From Cohaesibacter sp. (GTDB taxonomy: Bacteria > Pseudomonadota > Alphaproteobacteria > Rhizobiales > Cohaesibacteraceae), in contig JAOAQZ010000008.1 in assembly GCA_025210795.1 (NCBI GenBank), positions 1 to 64,000 on the forward strand: a DNA stretch of 64,000 nucleotides. Reading direction: 5' to 3'. A program made the translations under genes and the position numbers. Positions 18,366 to 27,884 of the stretch are shown piece after piece. The notes beneath the pieces are model-generated. The model made no database searches. It saw only the letters and a program-made list of their open reading frames with translations, and was not told where the DNA came from. Each line of letters starts with the position of its first letter. Position 1 is the stretch's first letter.

Positions 18366-20207
18366 ATGACATTGGCCACCTTTGCAGACTTTGCTTCGCA
18401 CAGACATCCTTTCGATTTATTGCCCATTGAACGGTTGGAAGAATTGGCAAAATCAGCGACCAACAAACAAATTGCCAAAGGAGACATTGTTTGCGAAGTC
18501 GGAGAAGCCGTTGACGGCTTATGCCTGATAGAAACCGGTGCCATTGACCTTATAACCCCCGAAGGCACCCTGCTTTTGCACCTCAATGTAGGCAATTGCT
18601 TCGGTGAACGAGCTTTGCTGGGCGATGGCACAGCCCCCAATCAAGCGATTGCCAGTGAAGAGACCAATCTTTTCATCATTCCTGCGTCCGAATTTTTAAG
18701 CCTGACCAAGACCTATCCATCATTTCATTCTTTTTTCGATAGCTCTCTAAACAAAAAAAGCGCTCAGGTTCAAACAAGCGATTCGACAACGAGCCTTATC
18801 TCAGTCTCCATCGGCGATCTGATGACCCCTTCCCCCATAACGATCCCGCCAACCGCGACGGTTATGGAAGCGGCAAAGATCATGCGCGAGAAAAACATCT
18901 CCTGCGTCCTGATTTCTGAGCATGATCGCCTAACCGGTATCTTAACCACCGGAGACTTAAGTCACCGGGTTGTCGCTATGGGCCGCCCATCAGATACCCC
19001 TGTAGGGGATGTGATGACCGCCAACCCTTTCACCTTGGCCCCCGATGCCTTGGGTTTTGACGCCCTGATGGCCATGATGGAACGTTCCCACACGCACCTG
19101 CCGGTTGTCGAGAACGGGAAATTGGTCGGCATTCTCACCAACACCAATCTGGTGCGTCAGCAGGCCGTCTCTGCTCCCTTCCTTATTCGCGATATCCAGC
19201 GCCAATCCAGTTTTGAAGATCTAAATGACATCGTCTCCAAAACACCCCAAATGCTGGCGCAGTTGGTCGGATCCGGCGTGGATGCCCATCATATTGGCCG
19301 CATCATCACCAATGTGACAGATACGCTAACCCGCCGCCTTGTACAGATGGCCGAGGATAAATTCGGCCCGGCTCCCATTCCCTATCTATGGCTTGCCTGT
19401 GGCTCGCAAGGGCGGCAAGAGCAAACAGGGGTTTCGGATCAGGACAACTGCCTGATCCTCGACAACAGCTATGCAGAAGCGGAACACGGCGACTATTTCA
19501 AGCAGTTTGCGCAATATGTCTCGGATGGCCTGGATGCATGCGGCTATTTCTATTGCCCAGGCGATATGATGGCGACCAATCCCCGCTGGTGCCAACCAGC
19601 CGATGTCTGGCGCGGCTACTTTAATCAATGGATCGACAAACCTGATCCGATGGCGCAAATGCTGGCAAGCGTTATGTTTGACCTTCGCCCCATTGTTGGC
19701 GATGAAGACCTGTTTGATGGCATGTATCAGGAAACATTAGAAAAAGCGCAGAAGAACTCCATTTTCCGCGCTCATATGATTTCCAACTCTCTCAGCCACA
19801 CCCCACCACTCAATCTTTTCCGCGGCTTTGCCCTTATCAAAAAGGGCGAGCATAAAGACACCGTTGATCTCAAACATAACGGCGTGGTCCCTATCGTCGA
19901 TCTGGCCCGTGCCTATGCGCTGGAAGCGGCCATTGAAAATGCCAATACCCGCGAACGCCTACATATCGCCCGTGAAGAAAAAGCCCTAAGTTCCTCAGGT
20001 GCGGGCGATTTGATCGACGCCTATGACCTGATTGCCAATATGAGGCTGGATCATCAGGCAAAACAAATTCGCGACGGCCAAAAGCCTGATAATTTTATGC
20101 CGCCTGCAATCTTGTCCGAGCTGGAGCGCAACCATCTCAAAGATGCTTTCATCGTGATCAAGACCATGCAGTCAGCTCTGGGCCACAATCAGGGGGCCAA
20201 TATTTAG
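18366..20207 (+). CDS. cNMP-binding/CBS/DUF294 nucleotidyltransferase-like regulator
   Basis: A 613-residue cytosolic regulator with three parts: a cyclic-nucleotide-binding-like domain (~15-125), a CBS pair (~150-275; MTPSPITIPPTATVMEAAK and VMTANPFTLAPD) that should bind adenine nucleotides, and a DUF294 nucleotidyltransferase-like domain (~310-450) with GSQGRQEQTGVSDQDN at residues 346-361. A DUF294_C helical domain follows. The Gly-Ser and Asp-x-Asp motifs are those of GlnD-like nucleotidyltransferases, so it could modify a protein partner. Genes of this type recur next to ActP-like symporters, suggesting energy- or carbon-status control of uptake (inference). Confidence 0.9.
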   Translation: MTLATFADFASHRHPFDLLPIERLEELAKSATNKQIAKGDIVCEVGEAVDGLCLIETGAIDLITPEGTLLLHLNVGNCFGERALLGDGTAPNQAIASEETNLFIIPASEFLSLTKTYPSFHSFFDSSLNKKSAQVQTSDSTTSLISVSIGDLMTPSPITIPPTATVMEAAKIMREKNISCVLISEHDRLTGILTTGDLSHRVVAMGRPSDTPVGDVMTANPFTLAPDALGFDALMAMMERSHTHLPVVENGKLVGILTNTNLVRQQAVSAPFLIRDIQRQSSFEDLNDIVSKTPQMLAQLVGSGVDAHHIGRIITNVTDTLTRRLVQMAEDKFGPAPIPYLWLACGSQGRQEQTGVSDQDNCLILDNSYAEAEHGDYFKQFAQYVSDGLDACGYFYCPGDMMATNPRWCQPADVWRGYFNQWIDKPDPMAQMLASVMFDLRPIVGDEDLFDGMYQETLEKAQKNSIFRAHMISNSLSHTPPLNLFRGFALIKKGEHKDTVDLKHNGVVPIVDLARAYALEAAIENANTRERLHIAREEKALSSSGAGDLIDAYDLIANMRLDHQAKQIRDGQKPDNFMPPAILSELERNHLKDAFIVIKTMQSALGHNQGANI

Positions 20208-20282
20208 AGATTTGGCCCCCAAAGGCCAAGCCAGATTATTAAGCCGCCTATAAGCACAAAAGCTAAATCCTTTTGGTTGGAC

Positions 20283-20322
20283 ATCTTGGCACCAGATTGA
20301 TAAACCAATCTGGTGCCAAGAT
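20283..20322. repeat. Strong intergenic hairpin, 17-base perfect arms
   Basis: ATCTTGGCACCAGATTG (20283..20299), six-base loop, then its exact reverse complement (20306..20322). It lies between the DUF294 gene and the 170-residue membrane protein gene. There is no T run on either side, so it is not a standard terminator; it could stabilise the upstream transcript or act as an operator. Confidence 0.7.
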
Positions 20323-20353
20323 ACCTTATGCCTCTGCCAAATGGAGACCATCC

Positions 20354-20866
20354 ATGCTTTTCAATCTGTTAGGAACCTTTGTTGCCGGGATTGGCGCAGC
20401 TGGTATCGCTATTTTATTCTATAAATATATCTTGCGCCGCGAGCGCCCAAAAGCAGCGATCCCAGTCGCTGCTGGCGCTGTAATGATCCTCTTCCAGGTC
20501 TTTCTTGATTATGGCTGGTTCAGCCGCGCGACAGCCGATTTTGGTGATGATCTGGTGGTCGTCTCCACCTTTGAGGGCAAAAGCCTTTTGCAGCCTCTCT
20601 CCTATATCATTCCAAGAACAGATCGCTTTATAGCTCTGGAAGCAACCACCCTCAAAGAGCATGAACGATTGCCCGGCGTGAAACTTGGCATCCTTCACAT
20701 CATTGCCAGAGATGCACCGAACGGCAAGCGCGAGCAATTATTCGACTGCGTCAATGCCAAACGCGCAGACATCACCGCAGATCTTGATTTAGCGAATAAG
20801 GAAGTAATCGCCAAAGCAAATTGGCTGGATATGCCCCGCTCTTGGCAAAGTGCCATCTGTAAATAG
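20354..20866 (+). CDS. Two-helix membrane protein with soluble domain, unknown
   Basis: A 170-residue protein I do not recognise. Two hydrophobic helices (about residues 4-25 and 36-52) are followed by a ~115-residue soluble domain, with a basic stretch (KYILRRERPK) between the helices that should be cytoplasmic by the positive-inside rule. The C-terminal part contains Cys143-like and Cys169-like residues (FDCVNAK and AICK) that could form a disulfide in the periplasm. The ATG at 20354 has GGAG seven bases upstream; an in-frame TTG further up would start inside the hairpin's flank. Its place between the DUF294 regulator and the response regulator suggests a part in the same sensory cluster. 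Confidence 0.75.
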   Translation: MLFNLLGTFVAGIGAAGIAILFYKYILRRERPKAAIPVAAGAVMILFQVFLDYGWFSRATADFGDDLVVVSTFEGKSLLQPLSYIIPRTDRFIALEATTLKEHERLPGVKLGILHIIARDAPNGKREQLFDCVNAKRADITADLDLANKEVIAKANWLDMPRSWQSAICK

Positions 20867-21140
20867 ACTTAAATCCCTCTCCTAAAGCCCTAATTGCCCC
20901 CTCACAACTAGGCGCAATGGCCAATAGCTCTTTTGCGCCAAACCAGTGATACTGTCTGTAAGGAATTTGCTGAACCACTTTGATTGACCGCAAAGTCAGC
21001 AATTGATATGGCAGCTACAATACCTTCAGCAGAACACAAACTGATTTGGCCCATTGCCTAAACCGGCGGGTTTAGATCTGTTGTGAGATACACTGCGACG
21101 ATACTGATCGTCATATTTGGCTTCTGGGAGGACCGCCGTT

Positions 21141-21509
21141 ATGACAAAATCCATTTTGGTGGTGGATGACGAAAAATCCATCAATTTCGCCTTAGAACAT
21201 TTGATGAAAGCCGAAGGCTATCAAGTCACCACAGCTGGTGATGGCAACGAAGCCATCGATTCTGTCTGCCAGAACCACCCAGATTTGGTGCTGCTCGACG
21301 TCTCGCTTCCTTGCCGCGATGGCTATGACATTTGCCAAACCCTGAGAGCAGACAAGGCAACGCAAGACATCAAAATCATTATGATGTCCGCACGTGGTCG
21401 CGAAATTGAAGTAGAAAAGGGTCTGGCCCTTGGTGCAAACGCCTACCTGACCAAGCCATTCTCTCTCAACACCGTGACCCAAACTGTGCGTGAGATTCTT
21501 GATCAATAA
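21141..21509 (+). CDS. Single-domain response regulator (CheY-like)
   Basis: A 122-residue stand-alone receiver domain. The acidic pocket DD (residues 9-10), phospho-acceptor Asp53 (VLLDVSLP), Ser in MMSAR and Lys in LTKPF are all present, so it should be phosphorylatable. No output domain, so it must act by protein contact or as a phosphate sink. The ATG at 21141 has GGGAGG nine bases upstream. The partner encoded 105 bases downstream is a sensor whose own histidine looks lost, so the phosphodonor is unclear. Confidence 0.9.
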   Translation: MTKSILVVDDEKSINFALEHLMKAEGYQVTTAGDGNEAIDSVCQNHPDLVLLDVSLPCRDGYDICQTLRADKATQDIKIIMMSARGREIEVEKGLALGANAYLTKPFSLNTVTQTVREILDQ

Positions 21510-21614
21510 TTGCAAGGCTGCTTCTTAAAACAGAAACAGCTCTGCAATAACAAGTACCCTATCGGCACGCAGATCACTGCGTGTCGGCCTCTCCTATGCC
21601 AAGACGATAGTAAT

Positions 21615-23753
21615 ATGATTGAACGCCTCAGCCTGCGGGTCCGCATCTTTTTATTCTTTGCTTTCATTGCTTTGGCCTCTTGTGCCGTTCTTGCTGTCTC
21701 TCTTTACTTCGCTCTTGATCGTATAGGGCCTGAGGCGACACCACCATTGGTGCTGTTTGGTGGCCTTGCCTCCTTTGCCATCCTCTTCATCAATGGCTAT
21801 GTCTGGCAGAAATTTGACATCAATGTAGCCAATCCCATTGAGCTGATTGTCAAGGATGTGCGCTCACTGGTCCATGCCAAGAGCGATCAAAATCTTGATG
21901 AAGAAACGGGGAAATATCTCGGTTTTCTCAATCCTGCCATTCAGGAAATATCCGCGGCCCTAATCGAGGCGCGCACCGAAACTGACAAGTTGATTGCTGA
22001 AGCCACAGAGCGGGCAGACCGGCAAAAAAAGCGCCTTGAAACCGTTTTGCAAAACCTGGAGCAAGGCGTTCTGATTTGCAATCTTGACAACAAGATTATG
22101 CTCTATAACAAACGGGCCCTTCATATTCTTCACGTCTCAGGTGAGATGGGCCTTGGGCGCCCTCTCTTCTCGGTTGTCTCAGCAGCGCCTTTCCGCCATG
22201 CGCTGGACCGCCTCCATCACCGCTTTGAAGATGGGCGCCACAAGCATCACAAAGAGGGTCTTTCAGCCCTCATTATCTGCGCCACCGCAGACGGACGCCA
22301 CACCCTGCAAGGACGTGTCACACTGGTTCTCAATGAAGACGAAACGGAGGCCATCGGTTTTACCGTCATTTTTGAAGACATAACTCAACAATTGGCTGAA
22401 AATATCGAACGTGACCGGCTGTTGCATGATGCAATGATTGAACTGCGCCATCCCGCAGCAAATTTGCAAGCCACCGCAGAAATGCTGGCTGGAGATTTCG
22501 ATCTCGACGATACCACACGTAAAAGCTTTGAAAATCTGCTGGTAGCAGAAACTCAGACGCTGGCGGAGAAAATCGCCGCCGTCGATGAAAATTCCCATCA
22601 GATCATGGCCAGCGCATGGCCAATGAGCGACGTTTATTCTTCCTCCCTGTTCAATTGCATCCTGCGCCGCAATGCCTCGGAAGATGTGACACTGACATGT
22701 GAATTTGTCGGCGATCCCGTTTGGCTCTACTGTGATAGTGTCACTATTGTCGAGCTGGTCGAATTTGTCTTGCGCAAAATTGCCGAGCAAACAGGACAGC
22801 GCGCCTTCCAGTTGGCAGCCACGCGCACCGGCCGCAAGATCTATATCGATCTTTACTGGCACGGCAAGATCATCACCATCTCCCAGATCAACAGTTGGCT
22901 GGACGAGCCACTGGACGCTGATCTGGGTAACATATCTGGGCGCGATGTTCTCGATCGTCATAAATCCGACTTCTGGTGCACCGAAACACCGGATGGCACA
23001 ATTCATCTGCGTCTTCCTTTGTCCCCTGCCCGCAATCATCACGAAGATGAAATTCTTGAAGAGCGGGAAATCATCCCCGAGCGCCTTGATTTTTATGACT
23101 TCGATCTGATGGAGCGGAACAATCTTGCCAATGTTGAAGACACGCCCCTGCGCGAGCTGACCTTCGTGGTGTTTGACACCGAGACCACGGGGCTTGAGCC
23201 GTCAAATGGCGATGAGATGATCTCTATTGCCGGCGTGCGCATCGTCAATGGCCGCATCATGCGCGGTGAGGTCTTTGACCATTATATCCATCCAGGTCGG
23301 TCCATTCCGCCCGCCTCCACCAAAATCCATCATATCACCAACGAGATGGTGGCCGATGCCCCGTCCGTTGATGTGGTCCTGCCCAAATTCCACACCTTCG
23401 TGTCCGACGCGGTGCTGGTGGCCCACAATGCAGCCTTTGATATGAAATTCCTCAGCCTCAAGCAGGAACAGACGGGTTTGAAATTCTCCAATCCGGTGCT
23501 CGATACGGTCCTGCTGGCAGCCCATCTGCAAGGGCAAACATCCAGCCTGACGCTTGATACGCTGGCGGAGCAATTTGGCATTGAAATCCCGCCAGAAGTG
23601 CGCCACACCGCGCTGGGAGATTCCCTTGCCACCGCTGAAGTGTTGCTACGACTTATTGATCTCTTGGAAGCAACCGGCATCAAAACCCTGCGCGATGCGG
23701 TCGAGGCGGAAAAGAAAGCCGCTGCCATTCGCAAGCAACAGGCAAAATACTAG
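21615..23753 (+). CDS. Membrane PAS/pseudo-histidine kinase fused to DnaQ-like exonuclease
   Basis: A 712-residue fusion. Two membrane helices (about residues 9-31 and 43-63), a linker with coiled-coil character (~100-145), a PAS-like domain (~145-260), a HisKA-like segment (~268-330) and a weak ATPase-like domain are followed by a DEDDh 3'-5' exonuclease (~515-690) with FDTETTG (Asp521, Glu523), HNAAFD and HTALGDSLATAEV. In the HisKA motif the expected phospho-His is Ile275 (IELRHPAANL). I see no clear N, G1 or G2 boxes, so the kinase part is probably a sensor or scaffold. The nuclease residues look intact. The first in-frame ATG after the response-regulator gene that leads straight into the first helix is used. 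Confidence 0.85.
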   Translation: MIERLSLRVRIFLFFAFIALASCAVLAVSLYFALDRIGPEATPPLVLFGGLASFAILFINGYVWQKFDINVANPIELIVKDVRSLVHAKSDQNLDEETGKYLGFLNPAIQEISAALIEARTETDKLIAEATERADRQKKRLETVLQNLEQGVLICNLDNKIMLYNKRALHILHVSGEMGLGRPLFSVVSAAPFRHALDRLHHRFEDGRHKHHKEGLSALIICATADGRHTLQGRVTLVLNEDETEAIGFTVIFEDITQQLAENIERDRLLHDAMIELRHPAANLQATAEMLAGDFDLDDTTRKSFENLLVAETQTLAEKIAAVDENSHQIMASAWPMSDVYSSSLFNCILRRNASEDVTLTCEFVGDPVWLYCDSVTIVELVEFVLRKIAEQTGQRAFQLAATRTGRKIYIDLYWHGKIITISQINSWLDEPLDADLGNISGRDVLDRHKSDFWCTETPDGTIHLRLPLSPARNHHEDEILEEREIIPERLDFYDFDLMERNNLANVEDTPLRELTFVVFDTETTGLEPSNGDEMISIAGVRIVNGRIMRGEVFDHYIHPGRSIPPASTKIHHITNEMVADAPSVDVVLPKFHTFVSDAVLVAHNAAFDMKFLSLKQEQTGLKFSNPVLDTVLLAAHLQGQTSSLTLDTLAEQFGIEIPPEVRHTALGDSLATAEVLLRLIDLLEATGIKTLRDAVEAEKKAAAIRKQQAKY

Positions 23754-23837
23754 GGGTCAGGACGCATAAATCTGGACCTTGAAGAGACAAGAAGATATGC
23801 ATAGAGTTCCTTCTTGTTCAGACAGGTTTTCTCAAAA

Positions 23838-24743
23838 ATGGACTTAGGTCTTCTTGCCGCTCTAGGAGCTGCTGTCATATGGGCGGCGGCTTCGATTGTC
23901 TCTCACCGCCCGGTTTTGCATTTTGGTGTGCTCGATTTTACGCGCATCCAGCTGCCAGCCTCTGCCCTGCTACTTGGGCTGGTCGTCACCTGGCAAGGCA
24001 ATTGGCATAGCCTAAACTGGAGCCATTGGTTGCCTTTATCCATCTCCGGCCTTGTGGGAATATTGCTGGGGGATTTTGCCCTTCATTCCTGCCTGAAATA
24101 TGGGGGGCCGCGGCGCATGCAATTGCTGTTTGCGCTTAATGCTCCCATGGCCTCCCTCATCGGTTTTCTGGCTCTGGGCGAGCGCCTCAGCTGGCATGAT
24201 GCAATCGGCGGCCTGCTTATCCTTGCAGGCATTAGCCTGGCCATTCTCTATAACAGCCCTAAAAGCAACAGCCACCAGAGCGAAGCTATAGAGGGGCATA
24301 TAGGCCTTGTCATTTTCTGGGGACTTTTGGCAGCCCTTTGTCAGGCCATTGGGCTTATCGTGATCAAACCGATGATGGATGCGGGCACCGACCCATTGGC
24401 CGCCTCGGCCGCCCGCACCATCGGTAGCGCCGCCGTGCTGCTCACCACTCTCTTCTGGCCTGCCTTTCGCTTTCGTGCGCTCACCAGCCGTGACCGCCGC
24501 CCGTTTATGCAAACGGTGCTCGCAGGATGGATGGGATATGTCGGGGCTATGACCCTGCTTATCTTTGCCTTACAAACCCAAAATACAGGCATTGTCGCTG
24601 TGGTCGGCTCCACCGCTCCGGTAATGATCCTGCCGCTTTTGTGGTGGCTGCACAAACATCCCCCCTCCCTTCCCAGCTGGATAGGGGCCTTCTTGGTGAT
24701 TGCAGGCATTGCAACGCTGTCTGATATCGGCACTCATCTCTAA
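23838..24743 (+). CDS. DMT-superfamily (EamA) transporter
   Basis: A 301-residue inner-membrane protein with ten predicted helices in two EamA repeats (about residues 3-140 and 158-298). Substrate unknown; the family exports amino acids and other metabolites. The ATG at 23838 is chosen over an in-frame TTG at 23814 because it sits directly before the first helix (MDLGLLAALGAAVIWAAAS). It is distinct from the DMT protein at 7052, with little similarity visible beyond the fold. It follows the exonuclease fusion by 84 bases and may be read through from it. Confidence 0.87.
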   Translation: MDLGLLAALGAAVIWAAASIVSHRPVLHFGVLDFTRIQLPASALLLGLVVTWQGNWHSLNWSHWLPLSISGLVGILLGDFALHSCLKYGGPRRMQLLFALNAPMASLIGFLALGERLSWHDAIGGLLILAGISLAILYNSPKSNSHQSEAIEGHIGLVIFWGLLAALCQAIGLIVIKPMMDAGTDPLAASAARTIGSAAVLLTTLFWPAFRFRALTSRDRRPFMQTVLAGWMGYVGAMTLLIFALQTQNTGIVAVVGSTAPVMILPLLWWLHKHPPSLPSWIGAFLVIAGIATLSDIGTHL

Positions 24744-24866
24744 CAAACCTGTCAATCTATTGGGGGTTCTGTTCCCTCACACCCCTTCACACACATTTGC
24801 GCCTTTCCCCATGGGCGCGAATCGGAGAATTTGCTCGCTGGAGCAAAACAAGGACTTAAGCCAACC

Positions 24867-26351
24867 ATGACAGTCAGCATCACTCTCGGCACCATGAAAT
24901 TGGGACAGCCAGCAGAAATGGATCTGGAAGAATTGTTGGCAACCCGCCTATTGGTACAGGGCAATTCCGGCTCGGGAAAATCCCATTTGCTGCGCCGTAT
25001 TCTTGAGCAAAGCGCCCCATGGGTGCAGCAGATAGTAATCGACCCCGAAGGCGATTTCGTCACGCTGGCCGAAAAGTTCGGCCATGCAGTGGTAGATGCC
25101 ATCGGCACCGAGCGCGATCTTGCCATGATCGCAGCCCGCGTGCGTCAGCACCGCATTTCTGCCGTTCTCAATCTTGAAGGGCTGGATGCAGACCGGCAAA
25201 TGCGCGCCGCCAGCGCCTTTCTGGGTGGACTCTTTGATATTGACCGCAATTATTGGTATCCCGCACTTGTCGTGGTGGATGAAGCCCAGCTCTTTGCTCC
25301 ATCCGCTGGTGGCGAGGTCAGCGAAGAGGCGCGGCGCATGTCACTTGGCGCCATGACCAACCTGATGTGCCGCGGACGGAAACGCGGCCTTGCAGGCATT
25401 ATCGCAACCCAGCGCCTTGCCAAGCTGGCAAAGAATGTGGCGGCGGAAGCCTCCAACTTCCTGATGGGCCGAACCTTCCTTGATATCGACATGGCCCGTG
25501 CCTCCGATCTTCTGGGCATGGAACGACGGCAAGCCGAGACGTTCCGCAATCTTGATCGCGGCCATTTTGTCGCCTTGGGCCCTGCCCTTTATCGCCGCTC
25601 CGAGACCGTTAAAATCGGCTCGGTTGAAACATCGGCCCGCTCCACCAGCCCCAAATTAATGCCCTTGCCAGAACGTCCCTCAGAAAATCTTGACGATCTT
25701 CTGTTCAAGCCCGGGACAAACGAGGAACCGGGACCTGCCCTTCAGCCACAAGCCCAAACCACGCAAGAAGTGCTGCAACAACTGGCCCATTTGCGTATGG
25801 AAGCCAAATTCCCAGACGAGCCGGAACCGCAATTTGATCTCGACCCTGGCATCAGCAATGAAGAACGCGAAGAAATCCTTCACAAAATCCTTGCTGACCT
25901 TCTGGAAGATGAAGAAGCGGCTTTCCAGCCCATTTCCGTTCTCTATCAGGATTTTCAGGTGCGCTGCCGCATCGACAAAAGCCTGAAAACCATCCCTGAT
26001 TTGCAGGAGTTTCGCCAACTCCTCTCTGTCGCGCGTGCCAAACTCGATGACAGCGAAGAGGAAATGGATGAAGGGCAGTGGAAACAGGCAACACTGATTG
26101 CCGAGCAATTGCCAGAGGAAATGCGCGGCGTCTATCTTGTGCTTGCAAAAGCTGCCATCAACAAAAAGCCCTGCCCGACCAATCTGGAGCTGGCCACCGC
26201 CTATGGCACCCGCTCACCAGGCCGCGCCCGCTGGCTACTGACCTATATGGAAGAGCGCGGCTTTCTTATTTGTGCCAACGACTTGCGCGGTAACCGCATT
26301 GTCACACTCAAAGACCTTGGCCACCAGACAGAGCCCGGCAACCCAGACTAA
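24867..26351 (+). CDS. HerA-like ATPase (DUF87/helicase HerA type)
   Basis: A 494-residue P-loop ATPase of the HerA/FtsK branch. Walker A is GNSGSGKSHLL near residue 30, Walker B is YPALVVVDEAQLFAP near residue 140, and IIATQRLAKLAKNVAAEASN near 190 carries the sensor Gln and downstream Arg expected in HerA. Residues after ~300 are acidic and Gln-rich, then helical, and do not match a domain I know. HerA proteins pump DNA in repair or defence, usually with the NurA nuclease, but no NurA gene is adjacent. The ATG at 24867 is chosen over an in-frame TTG at 24831, which has no ribosome site. Confidence 0.85.
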   Translation: MTVSITLGTMKLGQPAEMDLEELLATRLLVQGNSGSGKSHLLRRILEQSAPWVQQIVIDPEGDFVTLAEKFGHAVVDAIGTERDLAMIAARVRQHRISAVLNLEGLDADRQMRAASAFLGGLFDIDRNYWYPALVVVDEAQLFAPSAGGEVSEEARRMSLGAMTNLMCRGRKRGLAGIIATQRLAKLAKNVAAEASNFLMGRTFLDIDMARASDLLGMERRQAETFRNLDRGHFVALGPALYRRSETVKIGSVETSARSTSPKLMPLPERPSENLDDLLFKPGTNEEPGPALQPQAQTTQEVLQQLAHLRMEAKFPDEPEPQFDLDPGISNEEREEILHKILADLLEDEEAAFQPISVLYQDFQVRCRIDKSLKTIPDLQEFRQLLSVARAKLDDSEEEMDEGQWKQATLIAEQLPEEMRGVYLVLAKAAINKKPCPTNLELATAYGTRSPGRARWLLTYMEERGFLICANDLRGNRIVTLKDLGHQTEPGNPD

Positions 26352-26382
26352 AGCAGCCGCATATAAAGGCCTCACCCCAAAC

Positions 26383-26413
26383 AAAAAGCCGGATCTTGCA
26401 ATCCGGCTTTTTT
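26383..26413. terminator. Bidirectional terminator between herA-like gene and mnmA
   Basis: AAAAAGCCGGAT-CTTGCA-ATCCGGCTTTTT stem, with A run on the left and T run on the right, so it can end transcription from both convergent genes. Confidence 0.93.
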
Positions 26414-26440
26414 ATCTTTTGGAAAGTTGTCCTTGAGAAG

Positions 26441-27622
26441 TCAGGCCGAGATGCTGGCCTCTGGCGCATCATCAAGGGTGATGGGAACCTGCGCTTGGGT
26501 GCTGGCAATCCAGCCGCCACCCCAAAGCTCTGCTTCCTTATCAATGCAATCATAAAAGACGCATGCCTGACCGGGGGCAACCCCCTCTTCTCCATCCAGA
26601 AGTTCGACTTCCAGCTCCCCGTCATCCATCACATGCAAAAGAGCAGCCTTTGGTGGACGGGTAGAGCGAACCTTGGCAAAAATCTCCAGCCCCCTTTCAG
26701 GAATTTCAGACAGAGCCATCGGCCCAAGCCAATTCACTTCACGCAGCTTAAGACGGCGTGTTGCAAGGGCCTCGCGTGGTCCCACAATCACCCGCTTGTT
26801 CACGGCATCAAGCTTGACCACATAAAGCGGCTCGCTGGCAGACACGCCAAGCCCGCGCCGCTGGCCAACAGTATAGCGGATAATGCCTTTATGCTCGCCA
26901 AGAACCCGCCCATCAATATGAACGATCTCTCCCGGTTCAGCAGCCCCTGGGTGAAGACGCTCGATCACATCGGTATATTTGCCCGTCGGCACAAAGCAAA
27001 TATCCTGACTATCTTGCTTGTCAGCCACCGACAGGCCCAACTCACGCGCAAGCGCCCGTGCTTCCGGCTTTGGCATACCGCCAAGAGGGAAGCGCAAAAA
27101 GTCGATCTGCTCTTGCGTGGTCGCAAAAAGGAAATAGCTCTGATCCCGATCTTCATCAGTCGGGCGGTAAAGAACCCGGCGATTGCCCTTTTGCCTTGAT
27201 GTGATGTAATGGCCCGTCGCCATAACATCGGCGCCAAATTCCTTGGCAGTTTCAAGCAAATCCTGAAACTTGACCGTCTGGTTACAGGCAACACATGGCA
27301 CAGGGGTTTCCCCGGCCAGATAGCTCTCGGCAAACCGGTCAATCACCGCCTCTTTAAAGCGGCTTTCATAATCAAGCACATAATGCGGGATGCCAAGATG
27401 CTCAGCTACACGCTGGGCATCACGGATATCCTGACCAGCACAACAGGCGCCCGCACGATGCATGGCCTTGCCATGATCATAGAGTTGCAATGTCACGCCG
27501 ATCACATCATACCCCTGCTGCTTGAGCAAAGCTGCGGTAACGGAGCTATCCACCCCGCCAGACATGGCAACAACAACACGGGTATCTTCTGGGCGACCAG
27601 GTAAATCAAGACTGTTTGTCAT
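26441..27622 (-). CDS. mnmA: tRNA-uridine 2-sulfurtransferase MnmA
   Basis: A 393-residue enzyme that thiolates U34 in the wobble position of Lys, Glu and Gln tRNAs, using ATP and a persulfide relay. The PP-loop [15 protein letters not shown] is near residue 20, the catalytic cysteines lie in [12 protein letters not shown] near 110 and SQDICFVP near 207, and the [15 protein letters not shown] motif is conserved. Full family length. Residues 40-70 have an extra CC pair (AGACCAGQD) seen in many alphaproteobacterial MnmA proteins. It stands alone between two terminated units. Confidence 0.94.
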   Translation of the reverse strand: MTNSLDLPGRPEDTRVVVAMSGGVDSSVTAALLKQQGYDVIGVTLQLYDHGKAMHRAGACCAGQDIRDAQRVAEHLGIPHYVLDYESRFKEAVIDRFAESYLAGETPVPCVACNQTVKFQDLLETAKEFGADVMATGHYITSRQKGNRRVLYRPTDEDRDQSYFLFATTQEQIDFLRFPLGGMPKPEARALARELGLSVADKQDSQDICFVPTGKYTDVIERLHPGAAEPGEIVHIDGRVLGEHKGIIRYTVGQRRGLGVSASEPLYVVKLDAVNKRVIVGPREALATRRLKLREVNWLGPMALSEIPERGLEIFAKVRSTRPPKAALLHVMDDGELEVELLDGEEGVAPGQACVFYDCIDKEAELWGGGWIASTQAQVPITLDDAPEASISA

Positions 27623-27884
27623 AAACAGATTCCATCTCTTTTCAATGCCAACAGCAGCACTGGTCCTCGATTGCTGATGGGATCAAAATCCCAAATTCTG
27701 TCGGCCTATTTGTGCTTGTTATATAGGGATTGGCGAAAAACGCAAAACCCCCAGCAAGAAAAAAGTTGACTTTCACCCGGCAAGATTTGCCCTGACTGGG
27801 CAATTTCGCCCCTCACTTTACGCAAAAAATAGCCAGTCATTTTTGCAAGCCCTTGAATTACTGAAACTTTTACAAGAGTTCCAT

